The position numbers and the translations under genes are program-made. Under the pieces are notes generated by a model. It made no database searches and was not told the DNA's origin. It saw only the letters and a list, made by a program, of their open reading frames with translations. Shown one piece after another: positions 35,821 through 43,178 of a stretch of DNA of 64,000 nucleotides. This DNA is from an uncultured Clostridia bacterium (GTDB lineage: Bacteria; Bacillota; Clostridia; Oscillospirales; Acutalibacteraceae), in the NCBI GenBank assembly GCA_937892115.1, contig CALAUI010000011.1:1-64000 (forward strand). Direction: 5' to 3'. The number at the start of each line of letters is the position of its first letter. The first letter of the stretch is position 1.

Positions 35821-37098
35821 ATGTATAAACTCAGGACTGCGGCTCCCGGTGTGAGAGTTGTCAGCGTTGAAACCAATGAATATAAGACCAATGTCATTGA
35901 CGTATCAATGGCGGTTCCTCTTGATGAAAATGCGGCGGCGAATACTTTGCTTGTCAGACTGATGAAGCGTTCGTCAAAGCAGTATGCGGATTTTACCCTC
36001 CTCAACAGAAAGCTTGACGAGCTTTACGGAGCATATCTCGGCGCCTCCGTTTCCAAGGACGGAGATGCTCAGATTCTTACCCTTTCAATCTGTTGCCTTG
36101 ACGACAGATTTGCCCTTGATAACGAGAGTATCGCCTGCTCCTGCGCAGAGCTTCTTGCGGATTTGATTTTCAATCCCAATGAAACGGACGGGGATTTCGG
36201 CGAGGATAAGCTTAATCTTGAAAAGCGTCTTCTCATCAGCGACATACTTGAGGAGCTTGACGATAAACGCAGTTATGCCCTAAGGCAGTGTACCTCGTAT
36301 ATGTGCAAGGATGAGCCCTTCGGCAGACCCGTAAGAGGAACGGTTGAGGAAGTGGAAAAGGTTACCATGCAGGATATCCATGCCGCATGGAAGCGTATCC
36401 TTTCCACTGCAATTTTCCAGATAACCGTTGTCAGCGGCAACGACGTTGACAGAATAGTTGACCTTTTTGCCGAAAGATTCGGTGCAGTTGAAAGACAGCC
36501 CCGCGATATTTCCACCATTTTTGTTAAAGAAAGCAAAGAGGTCAGGAGATATGAGGAGCTGCAGCCCGTCAATCAGGGTAAGCTTGTCATCGGTTACCGT
36601 GCAGGCACCGAATACGATGACGACAATTATTATGCAATCCGCGTAATGACCGATATTTTCGGCGGCGGTACCTACTCAAAGCTTTTTGCCAATGTCCGTG
36701 AAAAGATGAGTCTTGCCTATTATTGCTCTGCAAGATTTATCAATTCCAAGGGCGTTATCATGGTGCAGAGCGGTATTGATACCGATAAGGAAGAAACCGT
36801 TACCGCCGAGGTTGAAAATCAGCTCAACGACGTGAGAAACGGTAACTTTGACGATGAAATTCTTGAGTCCTCAAAGCGCTCACTTGTTGAAGCACTTACC
36901 TTCAACGGTCCCGAGGTTATTTCAAACTGGTATTCAAGGCAGATACTTTGTGAAAAAATTGCCACCCCCGAGGATGATAAGGCAGGCGTACTTGCCGTTA
37001 CGAAGGAACAGATTTGCGAAGCGGCGCGTAAGATCACAAAGGATACAATCTTTATGCTTGCATCCGACGGAACACAGGAGGATGAAAATGAAGATTAA
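35821..37098 (+). CDS. M16-family protein lacking the zinc site (YmfF-like)
   Basis: This 425-residue cytoplasmic protein has the M16 (pitrilysin/insulinase-type) two-domain fold but no HxxEH. Where the motif would fall it has AANTLLVRLMKRSSKQYADF. FGGGTYSKLFANVREKMSLAY in the second half is the characteristic R/Y region of M16. It is paired with an active-looking M16 gene that overlaps it by 11 nt, the arrangement of B. subtilis ymfF-ymfH, genes implicated in EF-P 5-aminopentanol modification. It probably forms a heterodimer with the downstream product. CGGAG precedes its ATG. Confidence 0.87.
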   Translation: MYKLRTAAPGVRVVSVETNEYKTNVIDVSMAVPLDENAAANTLLVRLMKRSSKQYADFTLLNRKLDELYGAYLGASVSKDGDAQILTLSICCLDDRFALDNESIACSCAELLADLIFNPNETDGDFGEDKLNLEKRLLISDILEELDDKRSYALRQCTSYMCKDEPFGRPVRGTVEEVEKVTMQDIHAAWKRILSTAIFQITVVSGNDVDRIVDLFAERFGAVERQPRDISTIFVKESKEVRRYEELQPVNQGKLVIGYRAGTEYDDDNYYAIRVMTDIFGGGTYSKLFANVREKMSLAYYCSARFINSKGVIMVQSGIDTDKEETVTAEVENQLNDVRNGNFDDEILESSKRSLVEALTFNGPEVISNWYSRQILCEKIATPEDDKAGVLAVTKEQICEAARKITKDTIFMLASDGTQEDENED

Positions 37099-38356
37099 AG
37101 AATACAAAAACGAAATGCTCGGCGAAAGCGTATTCTGTGCAGATCATCCTTCGGGACTTCGTATCCTCGTAATGCCCAAGGAGGGTTATGACTCCGCTTA
37201 TGCACTTTTTGCCGTCAGATACGGCTCAATAGATACCTTTATCGGCAACGAAGACGGTACTTTTACTCCCATTCCCGAGGGTACCGCTCATTTTCTTGAA
37301 CATAAGCTTTTTGAAAGTGAAGAGCTTGATGCCTTTGAGCTTTTTGCAAGAACCGGAGCGTACGCCAACGCTTATACGAGCTTTGAGCAGACCGCTTATC
37401 TTTTCAAGGGCTCAACCAACATAGACAAATCCCTTGAGTATCTTCTTGATTTTGTTCAGAGCCCTTATTTTACCGCCGAAACGGTACAAAAGGAGCAGGG
37501 AATCATCGGCCAGGAAATCCGTATGTATCAGGATGATCCGGGCTGGGTGGTTATGCTCAATCTGTTGAAATGTCTTTATGAAAAGAATCCCGTAAGGGTT
37601 GATATTGCCGGCACACAGGAATCTATTTCCCATATAGACGATAAGCTGCTGTATAACCTTTACGATACCTACTACAATCCCTCAAATATGGTGCTTTGCA
37701 TAACCGGTAAGGCAAATCCCGACGAAATCTTTGCTCAGGTTGAAAAGTCAATCAAAAGAGAAAAGAAAAATGTTCCTCAGAGAAAATTTGACCCGGAAGT
37801 TCCCGAAGCATATCAGAAATACATTGAAAAGAAGCTTCCCGTAGGTAAAAAGCAGTTTTATCTCGGCTTCAAGGAATTTATGACAAAGCCCCAGCTTACC
37901 CTTGAGGAGGAAATTGCATCCGATATCCTTTCCGAGGTGCTTATGGGCAAATCAAGCCGTTTCTTTAAGCGTCTTGTGGATGAAGGCCTTGTTGAAATGG
38001 ACTTTTTCGGTATGCCCTTCAACGGCTTCGGTTACAGTTCGTTTATCGCCTGCGGTACCTCCGACGACCCCGAAAAGGTTGCCGAGCTCGTCAAGAGCGA
38101 AATTGCACGGCTTAAAAAGGAAGGTATACCCGAAGCGGATATTGAGAGGGCAAGACGTAAGATTTACGGCAGATTCATTATGGATTATAACGACATCGGA
38201 AGTGTCAGCAACTGCCTTATGAATATGTATTTTGCCGGATATGAGCCCTTTGAGGAGCTTTCTGCAGTAAGAAACGTTTCAAAAGAGCTTGTGGCACAGC
38301 GTCTTGAAAAATTAACAGATGAGGGCAGCGCACTTTCCGTTGTTTCACCCCTTTAA
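37088..38356 (+). CDS. M16-family zinc peptidase (YmfH-like)
   Basis: This 422-residue protein has the inverted zinc motif in GTAHFLEHKLFE (HxxEH) and the downstream Glu in the usual helix (ETVQKEQGIIGQEIRMYQDD). MGKSSRFFKRLVDEGLV is the second-domain block. The partner gene upstream lacks the zinc site, so the two likely form one heterodimeric processing peptidase. I chose the ATG at 37088 because AGGAGG at 37076-37081 is 6 nt away. The in-frame ATG at 37082 would have no spacing. The gene overlaps the ymfF-like gene by 11 nt. Confidence 0.88.
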   Translation: MKIKEYKNEMLGESVFCADHPSGLRILVMPKEGYDSAYALFAVRYGSIDTFIGNEDGTFTPIPEGTAHFLEHKLFESEELDAFELFARTGAYANAYTSFEQTAYLFKGSTNIDKSLEYLLDFVQSPYFTAETVQKEQGIIGQEIRMYQDDPGWVVMLNLLKCLYEKNPVRVDIAGTQESISHIDDKLLYNLYDTYYNPSNMVLCITGKANPDEIFAQVEKSIKREKKNVPQRKFDPEVPEAYQKYIEKKLPVGKKQFYLGFKEFMTKPQLTLEEEIASDILSEVLMGKSSRFFKRLVDEGLVEMDFFGMPFNGFGYSSFIACGTSDDPEKVAELVKSEIARLKKEGIPEADIERARRKIYGRFIMDYNDIGSVSNCLMNMYFAGYEPFEELSAVRNVSKELVAQRLEKLTDEGSALSVVSPL

Positions 38357-38366
38357 GGAGATAAAT

Positions 38367-39359
38367 GTGTCTATGAATACTACTACCGTGTTTTTTACTG
38401 CCCTTGACAAGGGCTTTGAGGTCTCGTCCGTTCTTGCCGAGTTTGAGCTTTTCGGCAGACCGGTTTCCATCAAGTGGTACGGCGTTATTATCGCCTTCGG
38501 ATTTACCCTTGCCGCTCTTCTCGGCGGAAGGATTGCCTACACCTGGAAAATGAGTCTTGACAAAATGATTGACGTGCTTATTTACGGCACCCTTGCGGGC
38601 GTTGTCGGTGCAAGACTTTATTATGTATTCTCCACTTGGGATTATTATTCCGCGCATCCCGGAGATATATTCAAAATCTGGGAGGGCGGCCTTGCAATCT
38701 ACGGCGGTATCATCGGAGGAATAATTGCCGGATTTATCGTCTGTAAGGTTGAAAAGCTGAATTTTCTCAATCTCCTTGATTGTGTTGGTATTTCCCTTCT
38801 CGTGGGGCAGGGAATAGGCAGATGGGGCAATTTCGCAAACCAGGAGGCGTTCGGTACGAATACGTCGCTTCCCTGGGGAATGAAGAGCGAAAAGACCATC
38901 AGCTATATTCTCGCAAACTACGATGAAATCACTTCAAAAGGCATTCATATCAATGCCTACGAGCCTGTACATCCGACTTTTCTTTACGAATCGCTCTGGT
39001 GTCTGCTGGGCGTGCTGGTGCTTTATCTGCTTTGTCGTAAATTCCGTCTTTTCAGCGGACAGATGATTCTTGCCTACGGCGTCTGGTACGGAATTGAAAG
39101 AGCTATTGTCGAAGGACTCAGAACAGACAGCTTGTATATTGCAAATACCACTATCAGAATTTCACAGCTCCTTTCCGCAATTCTTGCCGTGGTGTGCTTT
39201 GCTCTGCTTCTGTATTTCACAATAAAATATAAAAACAATCCAAAACCCATTGACGGTATAGATTTTTATTCGGACAGACCTTTATCTGAAGTAAAGAAAA
39301 ACAGACAATCCGTTAAAAGTATGAAAGCGGGGAGGAAGAATAATGGCAAAGATAATTGA
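38367..39359 (+). CDS. lgt: Prolipoprotein diacylglyceryl transferase
   Basis: This polytopic membrane enzyme (about 330 residues) transfers diacylglyceryl from phosphatidylglycerol to the lipobox Cys. Signature GRWGNFANQEAFG and HPTFLYESLWCLLG are present, with about seven hydrophobic segments and a basic cytoplasmic tail. Known clients in this window are the LivJ-like and SurA-N-like lipoproteins. AAGGAG (38355-38360) sits 6 nt before an in-frame GTG at 38367 and 12 nt before the ATG at 38373. I prefer the GTG, but the ATG is possible. The 3' end overlaps folD by 17 nt. Confidence 0.93.
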   Translation: MSMNTTTVFFTALDKGFEVSSVLAEFELFGRPVSIKWYGVIIAFGFTLAALLGGRIAYTWKMSLDKMIDVLIYGTLAGVVGARLYYVFSTWDYYSAHPGDIFKIWEGGLAIYGGIIGGIIAGFIVCKVEKLNFLNLLDCVGISLLVGQGIGRWGNFANQEAFGTNTSLPWGMKSEKTISYILANYDEITSKGIHINAYEPVHPTFLYESLWCLLGVLVLYLLCRKFRLFSGQMILAYGVWYGIERAIVEGLRTDSLYIANTTIRISQLLSAILAVVCFALLLYFTIKYKNNPKPIDGIDFYSDRPLSEVKKNRQSVKSMKAGRKNNGKDN

Positions 39360-40200
39360 CGGTAAAAAAATCAGAGACTATAATCTTGAAATCATGAAGA
39401 GCGAGGTTTCCGCTCTCAAAGAAAAAGGCGTTGATACCTGCCTTGCGGTTATCATCGTAGGCGATGACCCCGCATCAAGAGTTTATGTTAATAACAAAAA
39501 AGCCGCTTGCGAAAAAATCGGCATTATTTCTAAGGAGTACGCTCTTCCCGCCGACACCGCGACCGGGCAGCTGCTTGACCTTATTGAACGGCTCAATGCC
39601 GATCCCTGCGTCAACGGCATTCTCTGTCAGATGCCCGTTCCCAAGCAGATTGATTCACAGCTTGTGCTTGACAGCATTCTTCCCGAAAAGGATGTTGACT
39701 GCTTCCACCCCGTAAACGTGGGCAAGCTTTCCATAGGAAGCGGTGTATTTATGCCCTGCACTCCCATGGGTATTATGAAAATGCTTGAATACGAAGGCAT
39801 TGAAACCGCAGGTAAGCATTGTGTCATTATCGGCAGAAGCAATATCGTGGGCAAGCCCATGGCTATGCTTATGCTTGCCGCCGATGCCACCGTTACCGTA
39901 TGCCACTCAAAAACGAAGAATCTCGCCGAAATTACAAGGCAGGCGGATATCCTCGTTGCGGCAGTAGGTAAGCCGAAATTCGTTACAGCCGATATGGTAG
40001 GCGAAGGCGCGGTAGTAATCGACGTAGGTATGGACAGAGACGAAAACGGCAAGCTCTGCGGCGATGTTGACTACGCAGACGTTGAGCCGAAGGCATCGTT
40101 TATCACTCCCGTACCCGGCGGTGTAGGCCCCATGACCATCACTATGCTTATGAGAAATACGATTGCCGCGGCAAAAGAGCAAAATAATATTGAAAAATAA
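39343..40200 (+). CDS. folD: Bifunctional methylenetetrahydrofolate dehydrogenase/cyclohydrolase
   Basis: This 285-residue cytoplasmic one-carbon enzyme interconverts 5,10-methylene-THF, methenyl-THF and 10-formyl-THF. YVNNKKAACEKIGI carries the cyclohydrolase Lys, PVPKQI the substrate loop, MPCTPMGIMKML the PCTP motif, and IIGRSNIVGKPMAMLM the NADP-binding motif. VTPVPGGVGPMT-like ending ITPVPGGVGPMTITML is diagnostic. The length is standard. It is the last gene of the 26-40 kb run, with its start inside the end of lgt, and no terminator is evident before the rplU promoter. Confidence 0.96.
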   Translation: MAKIIDGKKIRDYNLEIMKSEVSALKEKGVDTCLAVIIVGDDPASRVYVNNKKAACEKIGIISKEYALPADTATGQLLDLIERLNADPCVNGILCQMPVPKQIDSQLVLDSILPEKDVDCFHPVNVGKLSIGSGVFMPCTPMGIMKMLEYEGIETAGKHCVIIGRSNIVGKPMAMLMLAADATVTVCHSKTKNLAEITRQADILVAAVGKPKFVTADMVGEGAVVIDVGMDRDENGKLCGDVDYADVEPKASFITPVPGGVGPMTITMLMRNTIAAAKEQNNIEK

Positions 40201-40211
40201 CAAAAAACTGT

Positions 40212-40240
40212 TTGACAAAGCTTGTCTTTGGTGATATAAT
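40212..40240 (+). promoter_or_regulatory. Sigma-A-type promoter of rplU-prp-rpmA
   Basis: Consensus TTGACA (40212-40217), 17 bp, TATAAT (40235-40240), the best match in the window, as expected for ribosomal-protein genes. Confidence 0.9.
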
Positions 40241-40256
40241 CTCTTATGCCGCATAT

Positions 40257-40322
40257 CAGGGGCAGGGTGAATTATGCCCTGTAATCACTTTTGTGGGCCC
40301 AAGATAGCGAGTCTGAAAAAGG
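40257..40322 (+). promoter_or_regulatory. Putative ribosomal protein L21 leader
   Basis: The roughly 90-nt untranslated leader contains a hairpin (40257-40264 with 40275-40281, one bulged G) and a second GC-rich element, GTGGGCCCA, before the start. Its position fits the L21 leader of Firmicutes, through which L21 regulates its own operon. I could not match the conserved core by eye, so this is a position-and-structure call. Confidence 0.4.
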
Positions 40323-40335
40323 AATGGTTATCCAC

Positions 40336-40647
40336 ATGTACGCAATTATTGAAACAGGCGGTAAGCAGTATAAGGTTGAGGCCGGCGACGTAGTATTCGT
40401 TGAAAAGCTTGCTGTCGAAGAAGAAAGCGAATACACCTTCGACAAGGTTATCGCTGTTGGCACCGATGACGGTATCAATGTAGGCGCTCCCTACGTAGCA
40501 GGAGCAACAGTAGCAGCCAAAGTTCTCAAGAACGGCAAAGGCAAGAAGGTTACTGTTATGACTTACAAGCCCAAAAAGAATGAAAAGCGCAAGATGGGTC
40601 ACAGACAGCCCTATACAAAGGTAGAAATCACAGCTGTCAACGCATAA
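40336..40647 (+). CDS. rplU: 50S ribosomal protein L21
   Basis: This 103-residue protein starts MYAIIETGGKQYKVEAGDVV and ends with GHRQPYTKVEI, both diagnostic of L21. I start at the ATG at 40336 because this is the universal N-terminus. An in-frame ATG at 40324 overlaps the AAGGA element and would add four residues. It is followed after 9 nt by prp and then rpmA, the standard Firmicutes order. Confidence 0.97.
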   Translation: MYAIIETGGKQYKVEAGDVVFVEKLAVEEESEYTFDKVIAVGTDDGINVGAPYVAGATVAAKVLKNGKGKKVTVMTYKPKKNEKRKMGHRQPYTKVEITAVNA

Positions 40648-40656
40648 GCTTTTCGT

Positions 40657-40980
40657 ATGACAAATGTTAAGTTCTTTATCGGTGACAACCGGCTTAACGG
40701 CTTTGAAATAAAAGGTCATTCAGGATATTCCGAAGAGGGCAGCGATATCGTATGCGCTGCGATTTCCTCAGCAGCCGAAATGGCGGTAAATACCGTTACG
40801 GATGTAATGGGGGAGAAGGCAGAGATTAAAGTTGACGAGGGATTTCTCCGTTTTACTTTGTCCGATGCATCCGAATCCGCTTATCAGGTACTTGAAGGGC
40901 TTAAACTTCATCTTGTTGAAATTTCAAAGCAGTATCCACAGAATATCAGAATTATTTACGGAGGTGCAAAAAATGCTTAA
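40657..40980 (+). CDS. prp: Ribosomal-processing cysteine protease Prp
   Basis: This 107-residue protein has the active-site His in EIKGHSGYSEEG and the active-site Cys in SDIVCAAISSAAEM, both hallmarks of Prp. In Firmicutes it removes the N-terminal extension of L27. Its gene lies between rplU and rpmA as expected, and its end overlaps rpmA by 8 nt. It had no functional name in older annotation (YsxB). Confidence 0.95.
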   Translation: MTNVKFFIGDNRLNGFEIKGHSGYSEEGSDIVCAAISSAAEMAVNTVTDVMGEKAEIKVDEGFLRFTLSDASESAYQVLEGLKLHLVEISKQYPQNIRIIYGGAKNA

Positions 40981-41257
40981 GATTAATCTTCAGCTTTTCG
41001 CTCATAAAAAAGGTATGGGTTCAACCCGTAACGGCCGTGATTCCGAATCCAAGAGACTCGGTGCCAAGAGAGCAGACGGTCAGTTTGTACTTGCAGGTAA
41101 TATACTTGTAAAGCAGAGAGGCACAAAGATTCATCCCGGTAACAACGTAGGTATCGGCTCGGATGATACTCTTTTTGCTCTTATCGACGGTACAGTTAAG
41201 TTTGAGCGTATGGGCAAGGACCGCAAAAAGGTCAGCGTTTACGCAGTAGAACAGTAA
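40973..41257 (+). CDS. rpmA: 50S ribosomal protein L27 with cleavable N-terminal extension
   Basis: This 94-residue protein begins MLKINLQLFAHKKGMGST. The LQLF|A segment matches the Prp cleavage site established in Staphylococcus, which would leave AHKKGMGS as the mature start that reaches the peptidyl-transferase centre. The body NGRDSESKRLGAKRADGQF is classic L27. A GGAGGTG ribosome-binding site inside prp fixes the ATG at 40973. It is the last gene of the operon. Confidence 0.97.
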   Translation: MLKINLQLFAHKKGMGSTRNGRDSESKRLGAKRADGQFVLAGNILVKQRGTKIHPGNNVGIGSDDTLFALIDGTVKFERMGKDRKKVSVYAVEQ

Positions 41258-41273
41258 AATTGTATTTATCAGG

Positions 41274-41304
41274 GTGCTTCCTCAACAGAGGAGGCACTTT
41301 TTCT
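41274..41304 (+). terminator. Rho-independent terminator of rplU-prp-rpmA
   Basis: A 10-bp stem GTGCTTCCTC/GAGGAGGCAC (one wobble) with loop AACA is followed by a T-rich run. Confidence 0.92.
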
Positions 41305-41381
41305 TTTTTTGTACACCGAGTATTGTCAAAATGTAAAAAATATTTCATACGCTGTTCAGTCAAATCTCAAAATCTGCATAA

Positions 41382-41410
41382 TTGACAATACTATTATTTT
41401 ATAATATAAT
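41382..41410 (+). promoter_or_regulatory. Sigma-A-type promoter of the acyl-amido synthetase operon
   Basis: Consensus TTGACA (41382-41387), 17 bp, TATAAT (41405-41410), 31 bp before the first start. This suggests strong constitutive expression. Confidence 0.88.
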
Positions 41411-41441
41411 ATCTGCGTTAATTATCATCGGAGGTATATCT

Positions 41442-43169
41442 ATGGCTTTTTCAGATTTCGGCGTTTTTCTCGGTGACGTATCCAGAGCACAGATAAATCA
41501 TACTACAAAAGACCCTCTTAAGGCACAGAAGAGCGTGCTTAAGAAGATAATCAGAAGAAATAAATCATGTGAACTCGGAAAGAAGCTTAATCTTAAAGAC
41601 GTTCACTCCATTGAGGACTATCAGAAGATTGTTCCTCTGTCAACTTATGCCGATTATGAGCCCTACGTTGACAGAATGATGAATAACGGCGAAAAGCGTC
41701 TTATGTTCAACGGCATCAATTTCCGCTACGCTTCCTCATCCGGTTCCGTAGGTAAGCCCAAGATGCTTCCCAAGGGTGCAAATGACCTTTGGAAGATGCA
41801 GTGTATCGGCTTTTCCGTTTCCGTTGCAACCGCTTTTCATCACATGAAGAAGAAAGGCATCAGAATGTGCAATCAGGTCGGCCCTCTTGCCCTTAATCTT
41901 TCCGGTCACAAGACTCCCGACGGTAAGATGAGCAACGGTGCCGCTCAGATTCCCCTGAGAATGCTCAAGCCCATTCTTCCCTTCTTCTGCACTTCGCCCC
42001 TTCCTCTTCTTTTCCCCGACCTTAACGACAAGTACGATACTTCTTATCTTCATCTTCGCTTCTGCCTTGAAAACAAGAAGGTCAGCTATCTCGGCTCAAT
42101 CGTCGTTACGCTTCTTACCCAGATGTTTGACTATCTTGAAGAGAACTGGGAAATGCTCTGCGATGATATCGAGAAGGGTATAATCAATCCGAATATTGAC
42201 TGTACCGATGAATTCAGAAAGAAATACGAAAAGAAATTCAAGCCCAATCCCGAAAGAGCGGCAGAGCTCAGAAAGGAATTTGAAAAGGGCTTTGAGGATC
42301 CCATCGCTCCCCGCATCTGGCCCAATCTTCAGTGGGCATACGGTATGATGGGCTCAAATCTTTCCGTTTATGTTGATAAGCTTCGCAAGAATATCGGTCC
42401 CGACGTTCCCATTCACAATATGGGTTATGCTGCTGCTGAGGGCTTCTTTGCCACACCCACGGAGCTTGATGCAGACGACTATGTTCTTACTCCCTATACC
42501 GTCTTCTTTGAGTTCCTTCCTCTTTCCGAGGACGAAGAAAAGGCAGACGACAGCGTTAAGCCCCTGCTTATCAATCAGCTTGAGGTAGGCAAATACTACG
42601 AGGTTATAGTTTCCAACTTCTCGGGTCTTTACAGATACAAGATGGAGGACGTTGTAAAGGTAACCAGAATGTACAATAATACGCCTGAAGTTCAGCTTAT
42701 GTTCAGACAGAATCTGTCAATGAACGTTGCCAACGAAAAGACGACGACCGATATGATTGACGCCGCCGCCGAGCGTATTGCAAAGGAAGTCGGCGTTGAA
42801 TATCAGGGCTTCAGCTTCTATCCCGATTTTACCACCAAGCCCCCCAGATACACCATGCTCTGCGAAATCAGAGGCGGCGTTCCCGATGAGGAAACGAGAC
42901 AGAAGCTCATCACCGCCCTTGACGGCGCAATGGACGATATCAACGAAAAGTATTATAAGTACAGACGCTGGGGTATGCTCAATAAACCCGAAGTACTTTT
43001 CTTAAAAGAAAATGCTTACGTGAACTTTAACAAATATCTTGCAGGCAAGGGCGTAGTCCTTAATCAGATCAAACCCGTAACCGTTATAAATAACGCTGAG
43101 AGAGAAAAGTTTTTCTTCTCACAGGTTGATACCAAGGCGGAGGTTGTGGATTACGTTCTCAGCAAATAA
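41442..43169 (+). CDS. GH3-type (auxin-responsive GH3 family) acyl-adenylating amido synthetase
   Basis: This 575-residue cytoplasmic protein belongs to the GH3/JAR1 branch of the ANL superfamily, not to be confused with glycoside hydrolase family 3. Three nucleotide-binding motifs are visible: SSSGSVGKPKMLP (phosphate loop), YAAAEGFFA (the Y-x-x-x-E-G motif) and LYRYKMEDVVKV (the Y-R-x-x-x-x-D motif). Family enzymes activate a carboxylate with ATP and join it to an amine, often an amino acid. Bacterial substrates are mostly unknown. GGAGG lies 7 nt before the ATG. It shares a transcript with an LCAT-like protein 9 nt downstream, which suggests acyl-amide or acyl-ester metabolism, an inference. 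Confidence 0.82.
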   Translation: MAFSDFGVFLGDVSRAQINHTTKDPLKAQKSVLKKIIRRNKSCELGKKLNLKDVHSIEDYQKIVPLSTYADYEPYVDRMMNNGEKRLMFNGINFRYASSSGSVGKPKMLPKGANDLWKMQCIGFSVSVATAFHHMKKKGIRMCNQVGPLALNLSGHKTPDGKMSNGAAQIPLRMLKPILPFFCTSPLPLLFPDLNDKYDTSYLHLRFCLENKKVSYLGSIVVTLLTQMFDYLEENWEMLCDDIEKGIINPNIDCTDEFRKKYEKKFKPNPERAAELRKEFEKGFEDPIAPRIWPNLQWAYGMMGSNLSVYVDKLRKNIGPDVPIHNMGYAAAEGFFATPTELDADDYVLTPYTVFFEFLPLSEDEEKADDSVKPLLINQLEVGKYYEVIVSNFSGLYRYKMEDVVKVTRMYNNTPEVQLMFRQNLSMNVANEKTTTDMIDAAAERIAKEVGVEYQGFSFYPDFTTKPPRYTMLCEIRGGVPDEETRQKLITALDGAMDDINEKYYKYRRWGMLNKPEVLFLKENAYVNFNKYLAGKGVVLNQIKPVTVINNAEREKFFFSQVDTKAEVVDYVLSK

Positions 43170-43178
43170 GGAGATATC

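Noticed and set aside
17302..43169. Treating the two 'GH3' proteins as related
   Set aside because: One is glycoside hydrolase family 3 and the other is an auxin-responsive GH3-type acyl-adenylating enzyme; the names coincide but the folds and motifs differ.
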